40,614 nt of DNA from Trichosphaerium sp. ATCC 40318 (lineage: Eukaryota; Discosea; Flabellinia; Trichosidae), in assembly GCA_038496445.1 (NCBI GenBank), contig JALMLS010000522.1, positions 1 through 40,614 of the forward strand, in the 5' to 3' direction. Numbering within the stretch: the stretch's first letter is position 1; each line of letters opens with the position of its first letter. A program made the position numbers and the translations under genes. Positions 19,213 through 30,664 of the stretch are shown one piece after another. A model generated the notes under the pieces. That model did not search any database, was not told the DNA's origin, and saw nothing but the letters and a program-made list of their open reading frames with translations.

Positions 19213-20021
19213 ATTTGTTGATAATAAAGTGCAGAGACGCAATACCGATCGAAAAAATATGCCTTGCAGAACTACCCAAACCAACGAAATAGTGTAGCCT
19301 TACATATTTTCGCAGTATAACTCCATACTAGTACGTACGAGGGAAAACCAATCACGAGAGTGCTGCAGTTGAACCAAAACAAATAACGCGGTAATTTGTA
19401 AATATTAGTAGCGGTAAGACCGTGATAAGCCATCTGCAAGGAGAATAGGCAAATAACCATCAAATACTACTAAAAACGCTTTGTCGCATTTAGTTCATTC
19501 TAGGCTTACCAGCTGTAAACACGTTTTAGCTTCCTGCTGAGTTTAAGGTGTTTGGCGCGGTGCGTCGGTTTTGTTAAACTACACCCAGTGGTGTCGATAC
19601 GCTCAGAAGTGGATATGTATTCACTAATACCATGAACAATCTATCGTTTAACGGAAACGAGTTTTGGTGGCAAAATCTTTCAACACTGTAGGACATGGCG
19701 CCAGCTGATAACGTGTGTTAGTGCTGGCAGTGTTAGTTTTCCATTGGTACACTGTAAACGAACAAAAATCAAACAATACAAATGGTTTTGGCATCGAAAA
19801 TCTGATTGAATTCAAGCAACTAAAGAAGAGTTAGCAATCTCCCAATACACGCAAGACGTTCTTTGTGATCTCCTTTTATTATCCATGATTGAAAGATATC
19901 AATCAGATGGCCTGGTATCGGACTTTGGTTGAAAAGCGAAAACGACGAAATTACAGTATTTATTTCATTATTTACAAACACAACAAAGTGAACAACAACA
20001 GCGAAAACAACTTCTCTAACA
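19213..20021. other. Intergenic region upstream of homeodomain gene
   Basis: About 810 bp with no supported gene. The last 60 bp are CAA/ACA-rich, like the leaders of the other homeodomain genes. Confidence 0.5.
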
Positions 20022-20511
20022 ATGAATCAAGCACACCAACGTATCGATAATGCTATAGTAGACTTGTTCGAGAATTTCTCTTCCGAAGCCTATGATAGAT
20101 TGGGCAACGAACTAGAAGCCGAATACGACGTCAATATACCTGCCACAGCTGGAAGGAGTCGCCCTGCTAATCATTCGGCTGAAGCAATACAAGTCATGGA
20201 AGAATATCCTTACAACTCTTTATTTGGAAAAATCAATCATTTGTAATTTTTTGTTTTTTCTTTCTTCTGTTTTAATCTTTATACATCGTTCTCCTTAACT
20301 CTTACTCACTTGGTATACACCTAACATACCTGAGCCATACCCTAAGTATCATGAGAAGCTCGTACTCGCAAGAGACTCTGGTCTAACTGTAGCACAAGTT
20401 AGTACTTGGTTTGCTAACATGCGCGCACGCCGTGGGCACACTAGAACTAAAAAATGCACCGAGGATTCAATAGCAGCCACTCAAACCGAAAGATTAGTCG
20501 ATACTGAATAA
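20022..20511 (+). CDS. Class 2 (RRGHT) homeodomain protein with AT-AC intron
   Basis: Two exons, 20022-20203 and 20310-20511, encode about 127 residues from MNQAHQRIDNAIVDLF to ...ERLVDTE. The homeodomain starts around RPANHSAEAIQVMEDWYTP and contains EPYPKYHEKLVLARDSGLTV and recognition helix WFANMRARRGHT. Asn51 and Arg53 equivalents are kept, and the PYP loop resembles TALE-type domains. Splicing at the AT-AC boundaries restores VMEDWYTP exactly as in the intronless paralogues at 34.7 and 36.1 kb. Compared with those genes the N-terminal region is short and diverged, and the strongly basic tail is missing. It is probably a DNA-binding regulator that partners with other homeodomain proteins (inference). 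Confidence 0.85.
20204..20309 (+). other. Probable U12-type AT-AC intron
   Basis: A 106-nt intron begins ATATCCTT (the U12 5' splice-site consensus). It carries CTCCTTAAC at 20291-20299, matching the U12 branch site TTCCTTAAC, with the branch A 11-12 nt from the end, and terminates CAC. Removing it restores the conserved homeodomain reading GAA-GAT-TGG. A GT-AG alternative giving that join is not available. Confidence 0.88.
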
Positions 20512-20983
20512 AAACAGTAGCATTGACGTAATTCAATTGTGAGATAGTATTATGTAATGCAAATAAACTGACAGCTTGATATTCGCAACTTGTAGTAATT
20601 TTATTCTTTTTTTGGACTTTTTTTGTACCACTTTTTAAACTATCGCGTTCGGGTTTTAAACAACAGTTTGCCTTAGAATATTATCTAAAGCGTGCCTTCG
20701 TAACCACTAGAAAGCGTAATCTGCTACGTTGATAGAATTCTAATTGATTAGTTCGTAATCAATCTATTGCTCTCAATGGCTCTTATATTCGCCGCTATCA
20801 ATCACCTCACGCTGTACCAACACTCTCAAACTACCACCAGATGATTTCTAAACACGGCCAAAAGCAACTGTAGCTTTGGGAAAATACAACGCCGATAATC
20901 TTTCAGATTCTAATTTTATTCTTGACATACTATAATACATTTTCCAACATTACCAAAAATGGAACGCAGGAAGAAGTCTTAAA
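20512..20983. other. Convergent intergenic region
   Basis: About 470 bp between the converging 20.0 kb homeodomain gene and the augmin-like gene. No feature is seen. Confidence 0.5.
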
Positions 20984-22646
20984 CTACAACAATGCTAAAT
21001 GAAGCTGTAGGGATACTTCTTTGTTCTTTAACGAGGTAGCTTTACCCAAAGCATCTCGTCCAACAGTTAAAATTTGCTCCCAATCATTAACAACAGCAGA
21101 AGCATGCGTTAAAGTATCGCCTAATGCTTTAGAATCGGTTATAAGCTTCTGTTGATCATCTATTATCCTTGTAGACTTTTGAAGTAGAACACTCGCTTCT
21201 TCTAGCTTTGTTCTAACTTGTGGTTGATCTAGCTTAACATTATCACGAACTCTCATCATTTGAGCGACTTGGTTCACTTTCACGCTCATTTTTTTGTATT
21301 TTTCGAGACAAGCCGTTAATTCCTTTTCAAACGAAAACAAGTTCGTGGCTTGCACAGAAACAATAGAATCACCAAAAGCCTAAACGGAAACTCAGAGCGA
21401 ACAAAAAAAGACAAAAGAGGATAAAAGAAGTGATTGATTTTACAGATCTGTAAATTCCTGCGGTTGTTGGTACGGAAAACTCACCTTTTGTTTGCTGTTT
21501 TCCAGTTCAGCAGATTGTTTTTTGAGCTGTGTACGAAGTTGTGAAACATTCTTTGATACAGCATAAATTTCACCCTAGGAAATCGTGTCAGCGTGCACAT
21601 TAGTTCGTAAGAGTCGTACGAGGGTATTTGCTGTATTCGCTTTTTTGGCGAGTGCCGCATTTTTGTTCATGAGTTGCCATTGAAGGAGCTGGGTTTGTAG
21701 AAGCTCTATACGCTTCATTTTGGTATCCTTAGACTTTTCCATTCCCATTCGGACTCGCTATAAAAAAATTAAACAAACATTTTAAAAACAAGTTGTTCCG
21801 GGCTTCTACACGAACAGAAAAAATTGAAAAAAATGCCACGCTATGCACATAATACTAATGTACTCATAGAAAACTTTTGAGCTTCAAACGATTTGATACA
21901 AACGCGCGAAAAATCGGTAAATAAAAATAGCATTTTAAATCCGAACGTACTGTCGTTAACTTTGAACGTTGCGGTTTGTTTTGTGCTGGTTTGGTAGTAG
22001 TATTGACTCTACGCTTTCTTACAACAGGAGTTTTTGTAAGAAAAGCTCTGGCCTGATTTCTTGCATTTTCACTTGCAAACGCGCTATTTCGTACTGGTTT
22101 GCGCTTCTTCATCGAAGAACGAAGCGTACCAGCTACTACCGGCTTTGGCTTTCGTTTGTGGGCCCAGTCACCTGTATGGTGGCCGTGAGTCGTCGTTCAA
22201 AGCTTTGATTTTAACGTACGTGTTATCATCGTTGCGCGTCTTCCGTTTGGTGCTGGTTGGCGTTTTTGCAGAGCGGCAGGAAGCATTGTAGCTCTTCGTG
22301 TTTGTAGTGGCGGAAGTTGAGTAAGCGGCTTCCTGGTTTTCTTTGTGGTTGATGACGGTTGCATGTAACGTGAAGCAACATGTTTAACTACAATTCAGTG
22401 TGAGCAATTTTACCGTTATTCTTTCTTTACCTCTTCTACGCTTTGCGGTAGATGGCGCTGCAGTGCGTTTTGGTACAGTTTTTCGGTTATACGGCGTTTC
22501 AAGCAGAATATCATCAGTGGGTAGCCGGCGTTGCTTTTTTGCTAACAAATATAAGGTTTAAAGACATAGTTTGTTAGCGATTTACTTGTAGAGCTAAATA
22601 ATCGCTTTTGAACAGATCCAAATGGCGTTTGCGACGACATAGACAT
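20984..22646 (-). CDS. Augmin subunit 8 (HAUS8/AUG8, QWRF-like) candidate
   Basis: Six introns in a phase-consistent model starting at the ATG at 22646 (MSMSSQTPFGSVQKRLFSS). The N-terminal half is basic and disordered, with VASRYMQPSSTTKKTRKP recalling the SRYM/SRY element of plant AUG8/QWRF proteins. After a long intron comes KMKRIELLQTQLLQWQLMNK, matching the LLQWRFxNA (QWRF) signature. The rest is coiled coil (GEIYAVSKNVSQLRTQLKK, AELENSKQK, FEKELTACLEKYKKM) with a VVNDWEQIL segment like the family's LEEWxxLE. HAUS8/AUG8 links the augmin complex to microtubules for branching nucleation; the basic N-terminus binds microtubules. The assignment rests on motif order. The intron across TANTL|GEIYAV is needed to avoid an in-frame TAG. 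Confidence 0.6.
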
Positions 22647-23227
22647 GATACGATCAACGCGGGAAACAGCGAGTGGTGTTTTCAAACTAAGTCTGAAATG
22701 TGGTTGGTTCTTCCCTGACGCTAGGTTTTAGTAGCCGATAATACTTTACTGACTCGCTAGTATTGATAGGAAGTATGTAGGGCTAGAACGATTACTAAAA
22801 CAATTTTGCAGAAAAACGTTGTTCCGTTGATGGAATAGTGATTGATAACATTAAATCGCTCTGACCATTAATACACTTTTGTGCTGAACTATTATACGTG
22901 GTGTTTTAGACGCTCCAAATGTAGTGTTGTCCGATTTCACATCTTTCCTCTTTTGGAGTTTGAACAAGCGGAAACAGTTTTTGCTGTACCCCACGAGCAT
23001 CTTGACGCGTGGGTCAATCGTTTGAGAAGTTAGATTGTGCAAAAATCAGTTTTCATCTTGATTGAAAGTTTGTAATTTTGTCTTCGTCTCATTCGAGTCT
23101 ACACACCACAAAACGCCGTCCTAGGAGAAGTTGGGTTTTGCCTAATAAGTACCATTTTCACCCAAATTCGCTTCAAATCATTCATTATATCCAAACAACT
23201 CAACAACAACACCTCCTCTTCAATAAC
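22647..23227. other. Divergent promoter region
   Basis: About 580 bp between the minus-strand augmin-like gene and the first class 1 homeodomain gene. It contains the CCAAATTC element at 23162 and a CAACAACAACACCTCC leader. There is no gene. Confidence 0.55.
23162..23169 (+). promoter_or_regulatory. CCAAATTC element, homeodomain-cluster promoter motif
   Basis: CCAAATTC 66 bp before the ATG at 23228. The same core recurs 59-76 bp upstream of seven other homeodomain genes in the window. Function is inferred from position. Confidence 0.5.
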
Positions 23228-24695
23228 ATGGCCGAACAAAAGAATAGCAGCTCTTCCGTCGATAAACAAGTCATCAATCTTGCAACTGGCGTTCGTGATG
23301 CTCTTATCATCACTCCAAAACGAGAAGTTCCAGCTATTGTACCCCAACTGACGAGAGATGAAGTAACGAACAGATTAAAAGGCCAAATACCAAGCGAAAA
23401 AATGCAACAAAAAGTCTATTGGCTTTTCTCACAGTACGTTTCAGCTCTCACCAGACTCGAAGAAATCGTAGAAGAGAAAGTAGCAGAGACCAAAGCAGTA
23501 CTAGAAGAACCTGAATTGGCTCAACTATTTCCAGAAGCTCTGAAAAAGTTGAAGCTACACCTCGTATCTGCAAAGTTCAATGTTGTTCGCCTTCAGTATC
23601 AAGAACGACTTCGCATAGCCATTAACACCGAAATCAAACGTCAAAGTGTGCTTCCTATTCACGTCAGAAGAATTCCTCTTCGTGCTACTCGTATTCTAAC
23701 TAACTGGCTATTCGTACATGCAGCAGTAAGTTACTATTTTTATTTTTACATTTCTCAATCAATCATGATTTTTCGTCAAACGATATGAACGAACTCTTTT
23801 TTCTGATTTTTCTAACGTTTTACCCTAGAACCCTTACCCAACTGAAGCAGAGAGACAAAAGCTTGGGTTCGTATGTGATTTGACTTGGCAAAGAGTAAAG
23901 ACGTGGTTCAACAACAACAGAAATCGTCGCCGTGCTGACTTACAAGCATGGCTTGTTGCTCGCGGTGTCGTTCCTACTCCAATCGCCCAAAGACGTCACC
24001 GGCCAAGCACACCAGTTCGCGTAGCTAATCCTCCACGTCCAGCTCGTCCTGCACGTATTCGTCCTGTTCCAACTGTAACAGCACCTGTACCATCGGCTGC
24101 TACTGCTATTTCTCCTTCTGCTTCTCTCGATGTTCCTCGCACCAAACCTGCCAGACCTAAGCGTACACCTAAACAAAAGAAAACCAAGAAAGTGAAGAAA
24201 CTGGTTGAAATTAAGAAAGAGAAAAAGTATGTCATTGAAGAAAAGCCTCTAGCGCAAATCAACAAACCTCCTGAACCGCAAGCTTTTTCGGGATTACATC
24301 TCCCAGCGATTAACAACACCATCAATATCGTATATCCAATGACAAGTACGTTTTTCGCTTCAGAGTCTTTAGATAAAGAACTAACATCTACTTTTTTAGC
24401 TACTCTTCCACCGGACACCCTCACGGCACCAGTGCTCGAGTTCCATGATGCTTACATTAAAGAAGAAACTAACATTCTCACCGACGGAATGCCACCAAGT
24501 GATGTAGATGAAGAAATGGTCACGTTCCAAGAACCGCAGGAAATGTTGATGGAGCCTTTCGGATTGTTTTCCATCTCGAGAGGAACCAACATCGATACAG
24601 ATGGTATCAACGAAGCTAATGCAGAGGAGCGTGTGGACAGTTTTGTGAATGGCATGGTAGACAACTTTGTATTTCGTCCAAGTGACCGCAATTAA
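23228..24695 (+). CDS. Class 1 homeodomain protein, copy 1
   Basis: Three exons (23228-23725, 23829-24345, 24400-24695); about 436 residues. Residues 1-165 are helical: VDKQVINLATGVRDALIITP, ...WLFSQYVSALTRLEEIVEEK..., FNVVRLQYQERLR, RATRILTNWLFVHAA. An intron falls exactly before NPYPTEAERQKLGFVCDLTW, and the recognition helix follows as VKTWFNNNRNRRRADLQAWL. Trp48, Phe49, Asn51 and Arg53 equivalents are kept. Then come a Pro/Arg linker, a Lys-rich nuclear-localisation stretch (KQKKTKKVKKL) and an acidic tail (SDVDEEMVTF...MEPFGLFSISR...VDSFVNGMVDNFVF). The second intron is 54 nt, a multiple of three and open, so retention would still code. The YPTEAER homeodomain recalls fungal HD2 mating proteins. 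A polyA signal AATAAA is at 24749. Confidence 0.88.
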
Positions 24696-25275
24696 TCGAA
24701 AGTTGACGTCCTTCTGATGACGTAGTTTACCTTATGTAACTTCAATACAATAAATCTTATTCTTAAACGTTGTTGTTTGTACCTAACCATCTTATGCGCT
24801 ATAAAACTTTTTATTGGTATCACACATAATTAAAGCGCAATTGTGTATGTTAATCAAGGGAGCCAAGATACTCTATGAGAAGTTTGAGGTAAATGTAATT
24901 TCAAATACTCGCTAGAAAAAAAAACACGATGGTGGTTTTGCATCTTTATAGGAAGTACGGAAATAGCTGTCGTTATAAACAGTATATATATATATCGTCA
25001 CACCAGTTTTATCTTACAGAAGCTTAGATTGAAACAATCAGGAGAGCGAGAGGTTCTAATCTATCACAAAACAGTTGTGAAAAAAAGCATGTGATTGATT
25101 TTTTTTTGTATTTTGCTAGAAGTACTCCAAAAACGTTTAGCGTGTAGAGTACCAACTCTTGGAGTTAACTGAATTAGGAAGAATTTGAGTGGTATATTTT
25201 TACTAGTCAAATTCTATTTATTACAACTCGTCCATCATCAACAACTCAGCAACCAATCAACAACGAACAAAAGAT
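24696..25275. other. Intergenic region between class 1 copies 1 and 2
   Basis: About 580 bp with AATAAA at 24749, a short TA run near 24985, and the CAAATTC element at 25208. No gene. Confidence 0.5.
25207..25214 (+). promoter_or_regulatory. TCAAATTC element
   Basis: TCAAATTC 69 bp before the ATG at 25276, one base from the CCAAATTC core shared by the cluster. Confidence 0.42.
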
Positions 25276-26667
25276 ATGGCTGAAAACAAGATTAATAAGC
25301 AAGTATTCGATCTCTCAAAGCAGTTTTGTAAAGCTGTAACTATCACCCCTCAACGACCAATTCCAGCGCTAATTCCGCAACTATCCAAACAAGAAGTATT
25401 CGCAACGTTTGCTGAGCAACTAACCAGTACAATCCTCGTTCAAAAAGCGACTTGGCTTTTCAATCAGTACCTCAACGCTCTTACAAAACTCGAAGTTATT
25501 GTACAGGATAAGGTTGCAGACGTATCATATGAGCTAGCGAAGCCAGTGATAGCAGATTTGATCCCAGTTGAATTGAAAAAAATGAAACTCCACATTGTTT
25601 CAATCAAGTTTAACTGTGTTCGTCTCTCATACCAAGAAAGACTCTTGGCGGCTATTACAACCGCGATTGAACACCAACGTGGGTTACCTACTGGAGTTAG
25701 GAGAATCCCAGCGAACGCTCATAGAATTCTTACGAATTGGCTCTTTGTACATGCTGCAGTACGTATTTTGTACAATAAACCTACCTGTACTGACTTTTCT
25801 CATAGAATCCTTACCCAACCGAAGCAGAAAGACAAAAACTCGCATTTGTATGTGACTTGACATGGGCGAAAGTAAAAACGTGGTTCAACAACAACAGGAA
25901 TCGCCGTCGTGAGGACCTTCAAGCATGGCTTATTGCTCGTGGTGTTACTGCTCCAATCGCTCAAAGACGTCGCGGGCCAAACCCACCAGTTCGCGCAGCT
26001 AATCCACCACGTCCAGTTCGTGCGCCAAGTGCTAGCAACCGCAGAAGAAGAAATCCTGCCACCAATCGTGTTTGTGCTCCTGAACCTGTACCTGTTCGTA
26101 CAACTGCTCAAACCGTAATTCCGTCCATTACTGTTCCCGCACGCACCAAACCTGTGACCGCGAAGCGAACACCTAAACAACGGAAGATAAAAAAGGAGAA
26201 AAAAGTGCAAATGATCAAAAAAGAAAAAAAGACGCTTCATAGAACTAGAAGACGTACTCCACCTGCTAGAACTAGAGGCAATCCACCGAGTGTTACAAAC
26301 AATACCAAGCATAAGGTCATAGAGTCTCCTGTTCCAGTTATCAGTAACGCTGTCAACGCCTTCCCTTTGACAAGTACGTCTGTTTCTAAAGATATTTTGT
26401 CTAATTTATTTTGTAGCTTCCTTTCCTGATATTCTCATGGCACCAGTACTCCCGTTCGATGATTCATTCACCTATGAAGGAACCAATGTACTTACCACTG
26501 GAATGATTCAAACTGACATGGATGAACACATGGGTTACACGACTTCAACTATGTTCCAAAGTCCTCCAGCAGCGATGTTTAAACCTATCGGAGAATTGTC
26601 TGTACCAAGAAACGGTACACATAAGGCCCTTAGCACTGGCTGTGATGAACCTAAGGTTGAAAAGCGT

Positions 26668-26676
26668 ATAGAAACC
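26668..26676 (+). repeat. Target-site duplication, left copy
   Basis: ATAGAAACC directly precedes the element's left terminal repeat. The identical 9-mer follows the right repeat at 30665-30673. A 9-bp duplication is the signature of Mutator-like transposition. Confidence 0.95.
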
Positions 26677-26740
26677 GGAGAGACAGAAAAATCCCCGGAA
26701 AATAGCGAAAATTCCCAAGGTCGGGATTTTTCGTTGTTTG
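26677..26740 (+). repeat. MULE left terminal inverted repeat
   Basis: Begins GGAGAGACAGAAAAATCCCC and aligns without gaps to the reverse complement of 30601-30664. It includes a CGAAAATTCCC...GGGATTTTTCG imperfect hairpin. Confidence 0.92.
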
Positions 26741-26764
26741 AGTATTGGTTCTCCCCTAGTTTCA

Positions 26765-29748
26765 ATGCAGTTGGTTATACCAGTAGCCAAGTTGCCAGCG
26801 CTAGTACATGAGTTCAGCAGTGAGCACACAGCGTTCAATGGTCTCTGGTTGTGCAAAAAAAAAGGTAAAAAAGTGCAGGGATTACGATGTGGCGGAGGCA
26901 TCAAAAAATGCAAAGGAGTGCTAGGAGGAAGCAAGTTTTCAAATCCACGGTTTGCCGGTTTAGATGCAATACAGCATTTTAAAATACCTGCCGATAGAAA
27001 TGGTTCACGAGGTAAACTCTGTTCAGAAGTTTTAGAGTGCAAAAGCTGTGATAATTGTACTTGCGAACTAACTTGGGTGATTTACCTCACGGATTTAACT
27101 ACAGCGCACGTCACCTTGAATGGGAATCACAATACTTCCTTTAAAGCCAAACAAAATATATCAAAAGAATATTACGTATACTTAGTGCGCACTCTCGAAA
27201 GTATACTCTCACTAAATAAACGCTAGGTACGTAAACAATTTAATTTAGAGGATGAATTTGGAACAACGAGGAGATATGGACGTGCATCACCAGGGCAGTT
27301 TTTAAACAACACTAGAGTACAAATCATACGGCAACTACAACAAAACAAATTAATTCAAAACCCAACCCTTAAACAGTGGATCCTACCAACACGTCAAGTT
27401 AGTGATTGGCAGCGAGAGAATCGTGCAATAAAACCGTAAGTATCTTTATTGTTTTATTAACATTTACCCTTTAACTAGGACAACAAGCATTATCGATGAA
27501 ATACGAACTACTCTAAATGACCCAACTATCAAACCATACATTTTGTATCCAAGAATTGCAGCGCACATGCCAACCAATGAAAAAAGCAACTTTGTAGCAG
27601 TGTTCACCACTCCAAAATCATTGAAGCTTTTACAACAACATGGCAGTGACATCATTGGACTTGATAGCGTGTATAAATTTAACGCTTATTCATTTCCTAT
27701 CTGGGGAATCGTATGTGAAGAGCCAAAAACCAAGCGAGGTTTACTTTGTGCATTGGCTATTGCATCAAGCAGCAAAGCTGAAAACATAGAGTGCTTTTTA
27801 TCAGCAATAAAAGCAAAATTGAACAGTACGTAAATAAAGGAACTTTATTGCTAACACGTTCATTGTTATAGCTAAAAATCGCGTTTGGAACCCGTACGTT
27901 ATGATTGACAAAGATAATGCAGAACAAGCAGCCCTTGTTAGTGTCGGGTTACGTTATTTGTTATGTACCTTTCATTATCGCCGCACAATAGGCCAATATG
28001 TGCGAACTACGTTCAAAAGCGACTCTGACTCAAAACTATAGTGCGTGTACCTTTCTATGTACTCCAATAACACTGGTGTAGTCAAGAAATAACAGACCAG
28101 CTCCGTCTACTTGAGCGTGCTAGATCAGACGAAAACTTGACCACGCTTGAACAAAGTTTTAAAGAATGGTGCAAAGCAAGGACAACTGTTTGGAAAGAAA
28201 AGAAAGATGTAATTTCAGGTACCAAAGGGAAAAAAGAAACTTTAGAACCAGCGAATGAATTATACTTGTATTTCAAGCGAAATTGGTACGATTGCTCGTT
28301 TTCACAACACAACTGACTTTTTAGGTTTTCAGAGAGATGGCGAAGCGCTTGGACAGATTTTGGGCGCCCTAATCGCAAAGGACTGTATAACACTAACAAC
28401 AAGGTTGAAACACAGTGGAAACAAATAATGACAGTTTATGGTGCGTACCTCTTGATTTTTTCTCTCTTTTCGCTGATTTGTTTGAGGTTTTAAACAACAC
28501 CGCTATACCATTGCCCGTTGTATGAAAGTGTTCCCAGCCATTTTAGATAACCATTGGGAAACCTACAATGAAATACAGTTAACAGGTGGCTCGCACATTA
28601 AAAAAACAAAAGCAAAGTATACCGACGAGAAAAGATATTCAAACGCTCAAGAGCTTGCAGCAAATGTACGCCGTTTTAATTCTAAAAGATGCAAAACTTA
28701 TTTTTTTTGTAGGGTCATGTAGTAGCTATTGATTTGTCAGATCACGCACACAGGGTATATGACTGTCTATCACAAGCCACACCAAATAAATGGTACTCGA
28801 TTGAAGTACCAGATGGCATCTGTAACTGTCCTTACTACCAAAGCTATGGTACAGAGTGTAAACACATTATCGCTGTTCAGCTATTTGAGGAAAACTTTAC
28901 AGCTGAAACAATCTTGGAAGAGAATGAACTCTACAACTTAACCAGTAAGCAAAGCTTTTTTGTAATGCTCCTAACTATTGTTACAGACAACATACCTGGT
29001 ATACCTGAGCTTGATAAAGCAACAGCTAGAAGCAATGACGCTGAGAAACGTAAACGAGGTAAAGGTAACAGAAGAGGTAAAAAAGGTAAAGGTCAAACTT
29101 TTGAACCAAACGCACCTCCATTGCCGTCATGCCATGCTGCTCCATCACTGCACACAAATCAATCTCTGCTACCGTCTCCTTCACTCTCACCACCTTCATC
29201 GCCTCTCTCCTCCATGAAATCTGCATCAAACTCTCCTCTGCTATTTACATTTTCTCCAGTGGTTCGGTCGGATACATTACCTCCATCATCTCCTGTTTCA
29301 TTTCCTTCAAGTGCTGCTTCATCACCAATGGCATCACTTACATTACAACCAGCATCTCCCATGGCATTGTCAGCAAGCGCAGCCTCCTCACCACCATTAT
29401 CTCCAATGTCTTTATCATTTCTTTCTAACGATTTTCAACCAATTGAAGGTTTACCAAGTCCAACTCAAACGTTTGCACTTTCTCCAACTCCTAATGTAGT
29501 GGTGCCTAGTGTTCTGCCACCTGCAGTGCTACCTTGTGACTTACCAACTGTTTCAGCTTTTCGCGTAACTTGGCAAGGTTAGTACTTTTTTTTGATTTAA
29601 CAATTTGTTTTTGTTTTACTTACCTGTATTAGAACATGGCTTTCAACGTTCTGAAACTGAATTATACAAAGCCATAGCCAACGGTGATGTCAAACCAACA
29701 CGAACCCGTAAACTTACACGCAAAGCGCAAATGTATTTCAAACAATAA
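26765..29748 (+). CDS. MULE transposase, DDE domain plus SWIM zinc finger (871 aa)
   Basis: Nine exons (26765-27175, 27227-27435, 27479-27825, 27872-28040, 28082-28285, 28325-28440, 28487-28665, 28713-29577, 29633-29748) join in phase with no internal stop. The N-terminal region carries a Cys/His-type module (ECKSCDNCTCELTW). The catalytic core shows GLDSVYKFNAYSFPIWGI (first Asp), VMIDKDNAEQAAL (second Asp), CTFHYRRTIGQYVR, and NTNNKVETQWKQI near the expected Glu. The SWIM finger is ICNCPYYQSYGTECKHI. A Ser/Pro-rich low-complexity tail follows, ending ELYKAIANGDVKPTRTRKLT. It cuts and pastes the element and recognises its terminal repeats. The ATG at 26765 lies only 88 bp inside the element and within the chimeric tail of the host gene, in another frame. 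Confidence 0.93.
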
Positions 29749-30600
29749 AATGAAATAATTTGTTTTTTTGTCTCAAACAAACTTGACGTGCCAAACATGT
29801 AACAGCATACCATACAATTTAAGTTGGGGGTATCAACAGTAAAAGTGTTACACATGCAATCATGTTTAAACACGGAAAAAGGACCAAACAAAAAAAGGTA
29901 GTTTTTGTGTTAGTGTCAAGTCTTAAATCTAGGAGAGTACAATACACTAAAAATGCGTGCTAATAAGCGGAACTTTGTATTTCAAGAAAAGCGATTTTTG
30001 TGCCAACCCCAAATTCTTAAACAACTGCCAAAGCTCTCGGTATGTAATGTAAATATGAATTGCGTACTCTTTCCTGTTTGGTAAGAGGCACAGTGCCGCA
30101 CCTGTCAAAAAAAAAAATTGGGAAAACAGCAAAAAGGCGGGGAAACAAAGAAGGTCTAGAACATGTTCTTAACATATTTTAGGCCAAGCAAAGACCAAGC
30201 GACAAAACCAAACAAAAAAAAATTTGGAAAAACCAGTTTTTTTTTAAAACTATGGTCAGAGGCGTTTTCTACGCACAGAGATAGCGTAGGCATTTAAAAA
30301 AAAAAAAATTGAGTTTGAAAAATATGACAAATTGTCATTTTTAGCTTGCCTCTTTTTTAACAACATAATTTGTGATATTCCCAATATTCCCCTTTGATGC
30401 TCGTAATTTACATAAAAACGTGTACGTTACTCGTTAAACAAAATTACGGCCAACTACCATTGGGAGTTAAATGTACGCTACCGTTAATAACTATATATTA
30501 CAGCAGCGCTTGATAATACGCTCAAAACAATGGAATAATAGCGCATTTCAGACTTGCGTGGACTAATTACAGTACAGTTAACTGCCGACAAAACTACAAG
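29749..30600. other. MULE 3' non-coding region
   Basis: About 850 bp between the transposase stop and the right terminal repeat. It is rich in A/T homopolymer runs and has no gene. Confidence 0.6.
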
Positions 30601-30664
30601 CAATTAACGAAAAATCCCAGGGTGTGGATTTTTCGTTATTTTCCAGGGATTTTTCTGTCCCTCC
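30601..30664 (-). repeat. MULE right terminal inverted repeat with hairpin
   Basis: Reverse complement of the left repeat, roughly 80 percent identical by eye. It contains a perfect 10-bp inverted repeat, CGAAAAATCC and GGATTTTTCG, with an 8-nt loop at 30608-30635. Confidence 0.92.

Larger units (their letters stand above)
25276..26811 (+). pseudogene. Class 1 homeodomain protein, copy 2, cut by a transposon
   Basis: Exons 25276-25758, 25806-26373 and 26417 onward. The N-terminal helical region (VFDLSKQFCKAVTITPQ... ILTNWLFVHAA), the intron before NPYPTEAERQKLAFVCDLTW, the recognition helix VKTWFNNNRNRRREDLQAWL, a basic Pro-rich linker and the acidic motif (TDMDEHMGY...MFKPIGELSVPR) all match copies 1, 3 and 4. 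At 26677 a Mutator-like element interrupts the last exon. The frame runs into transposon DNA and stops at 26811, replacing the native tail by a foreign one of about 45 residues. The native end survives at 30674-30715 beyond the element. The homeodomain is untouched, so a chimeric protein could still bind DNA. Confidence 0.85.
26677..30664 (+). mobile_element. Mutator-like element (MULE), 3,988 bp, apparently autonomous
   Basis: Bounded by gap-free inverted repeats of about 64 bp (left GGAGAGACAGAAAAATCCCC..., right GGAGGGACAGAAAAATCCCT... on the minus strand) and a perfect 9-bp target duplication. It contains a single intact nine-exon transposase gene with MULE DDE and SWIM zinc-finger motifs. 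Perfect duplication and an intact gene indicate a recent insertion; the two terminal repeats differ at about a dozen positions. It lies inside the last exon of class 1 homeodomain copy 2, in the same orientation. Confidence 0.95.

Noticed and set aside
29026-29500. Open frames on other strands and frames in the Ser/Pro-rich transposase tail
   Set aside because: Low-complexity coding DNA keeps several frames open. Only the frame joined to the SWIM finger makes sense.
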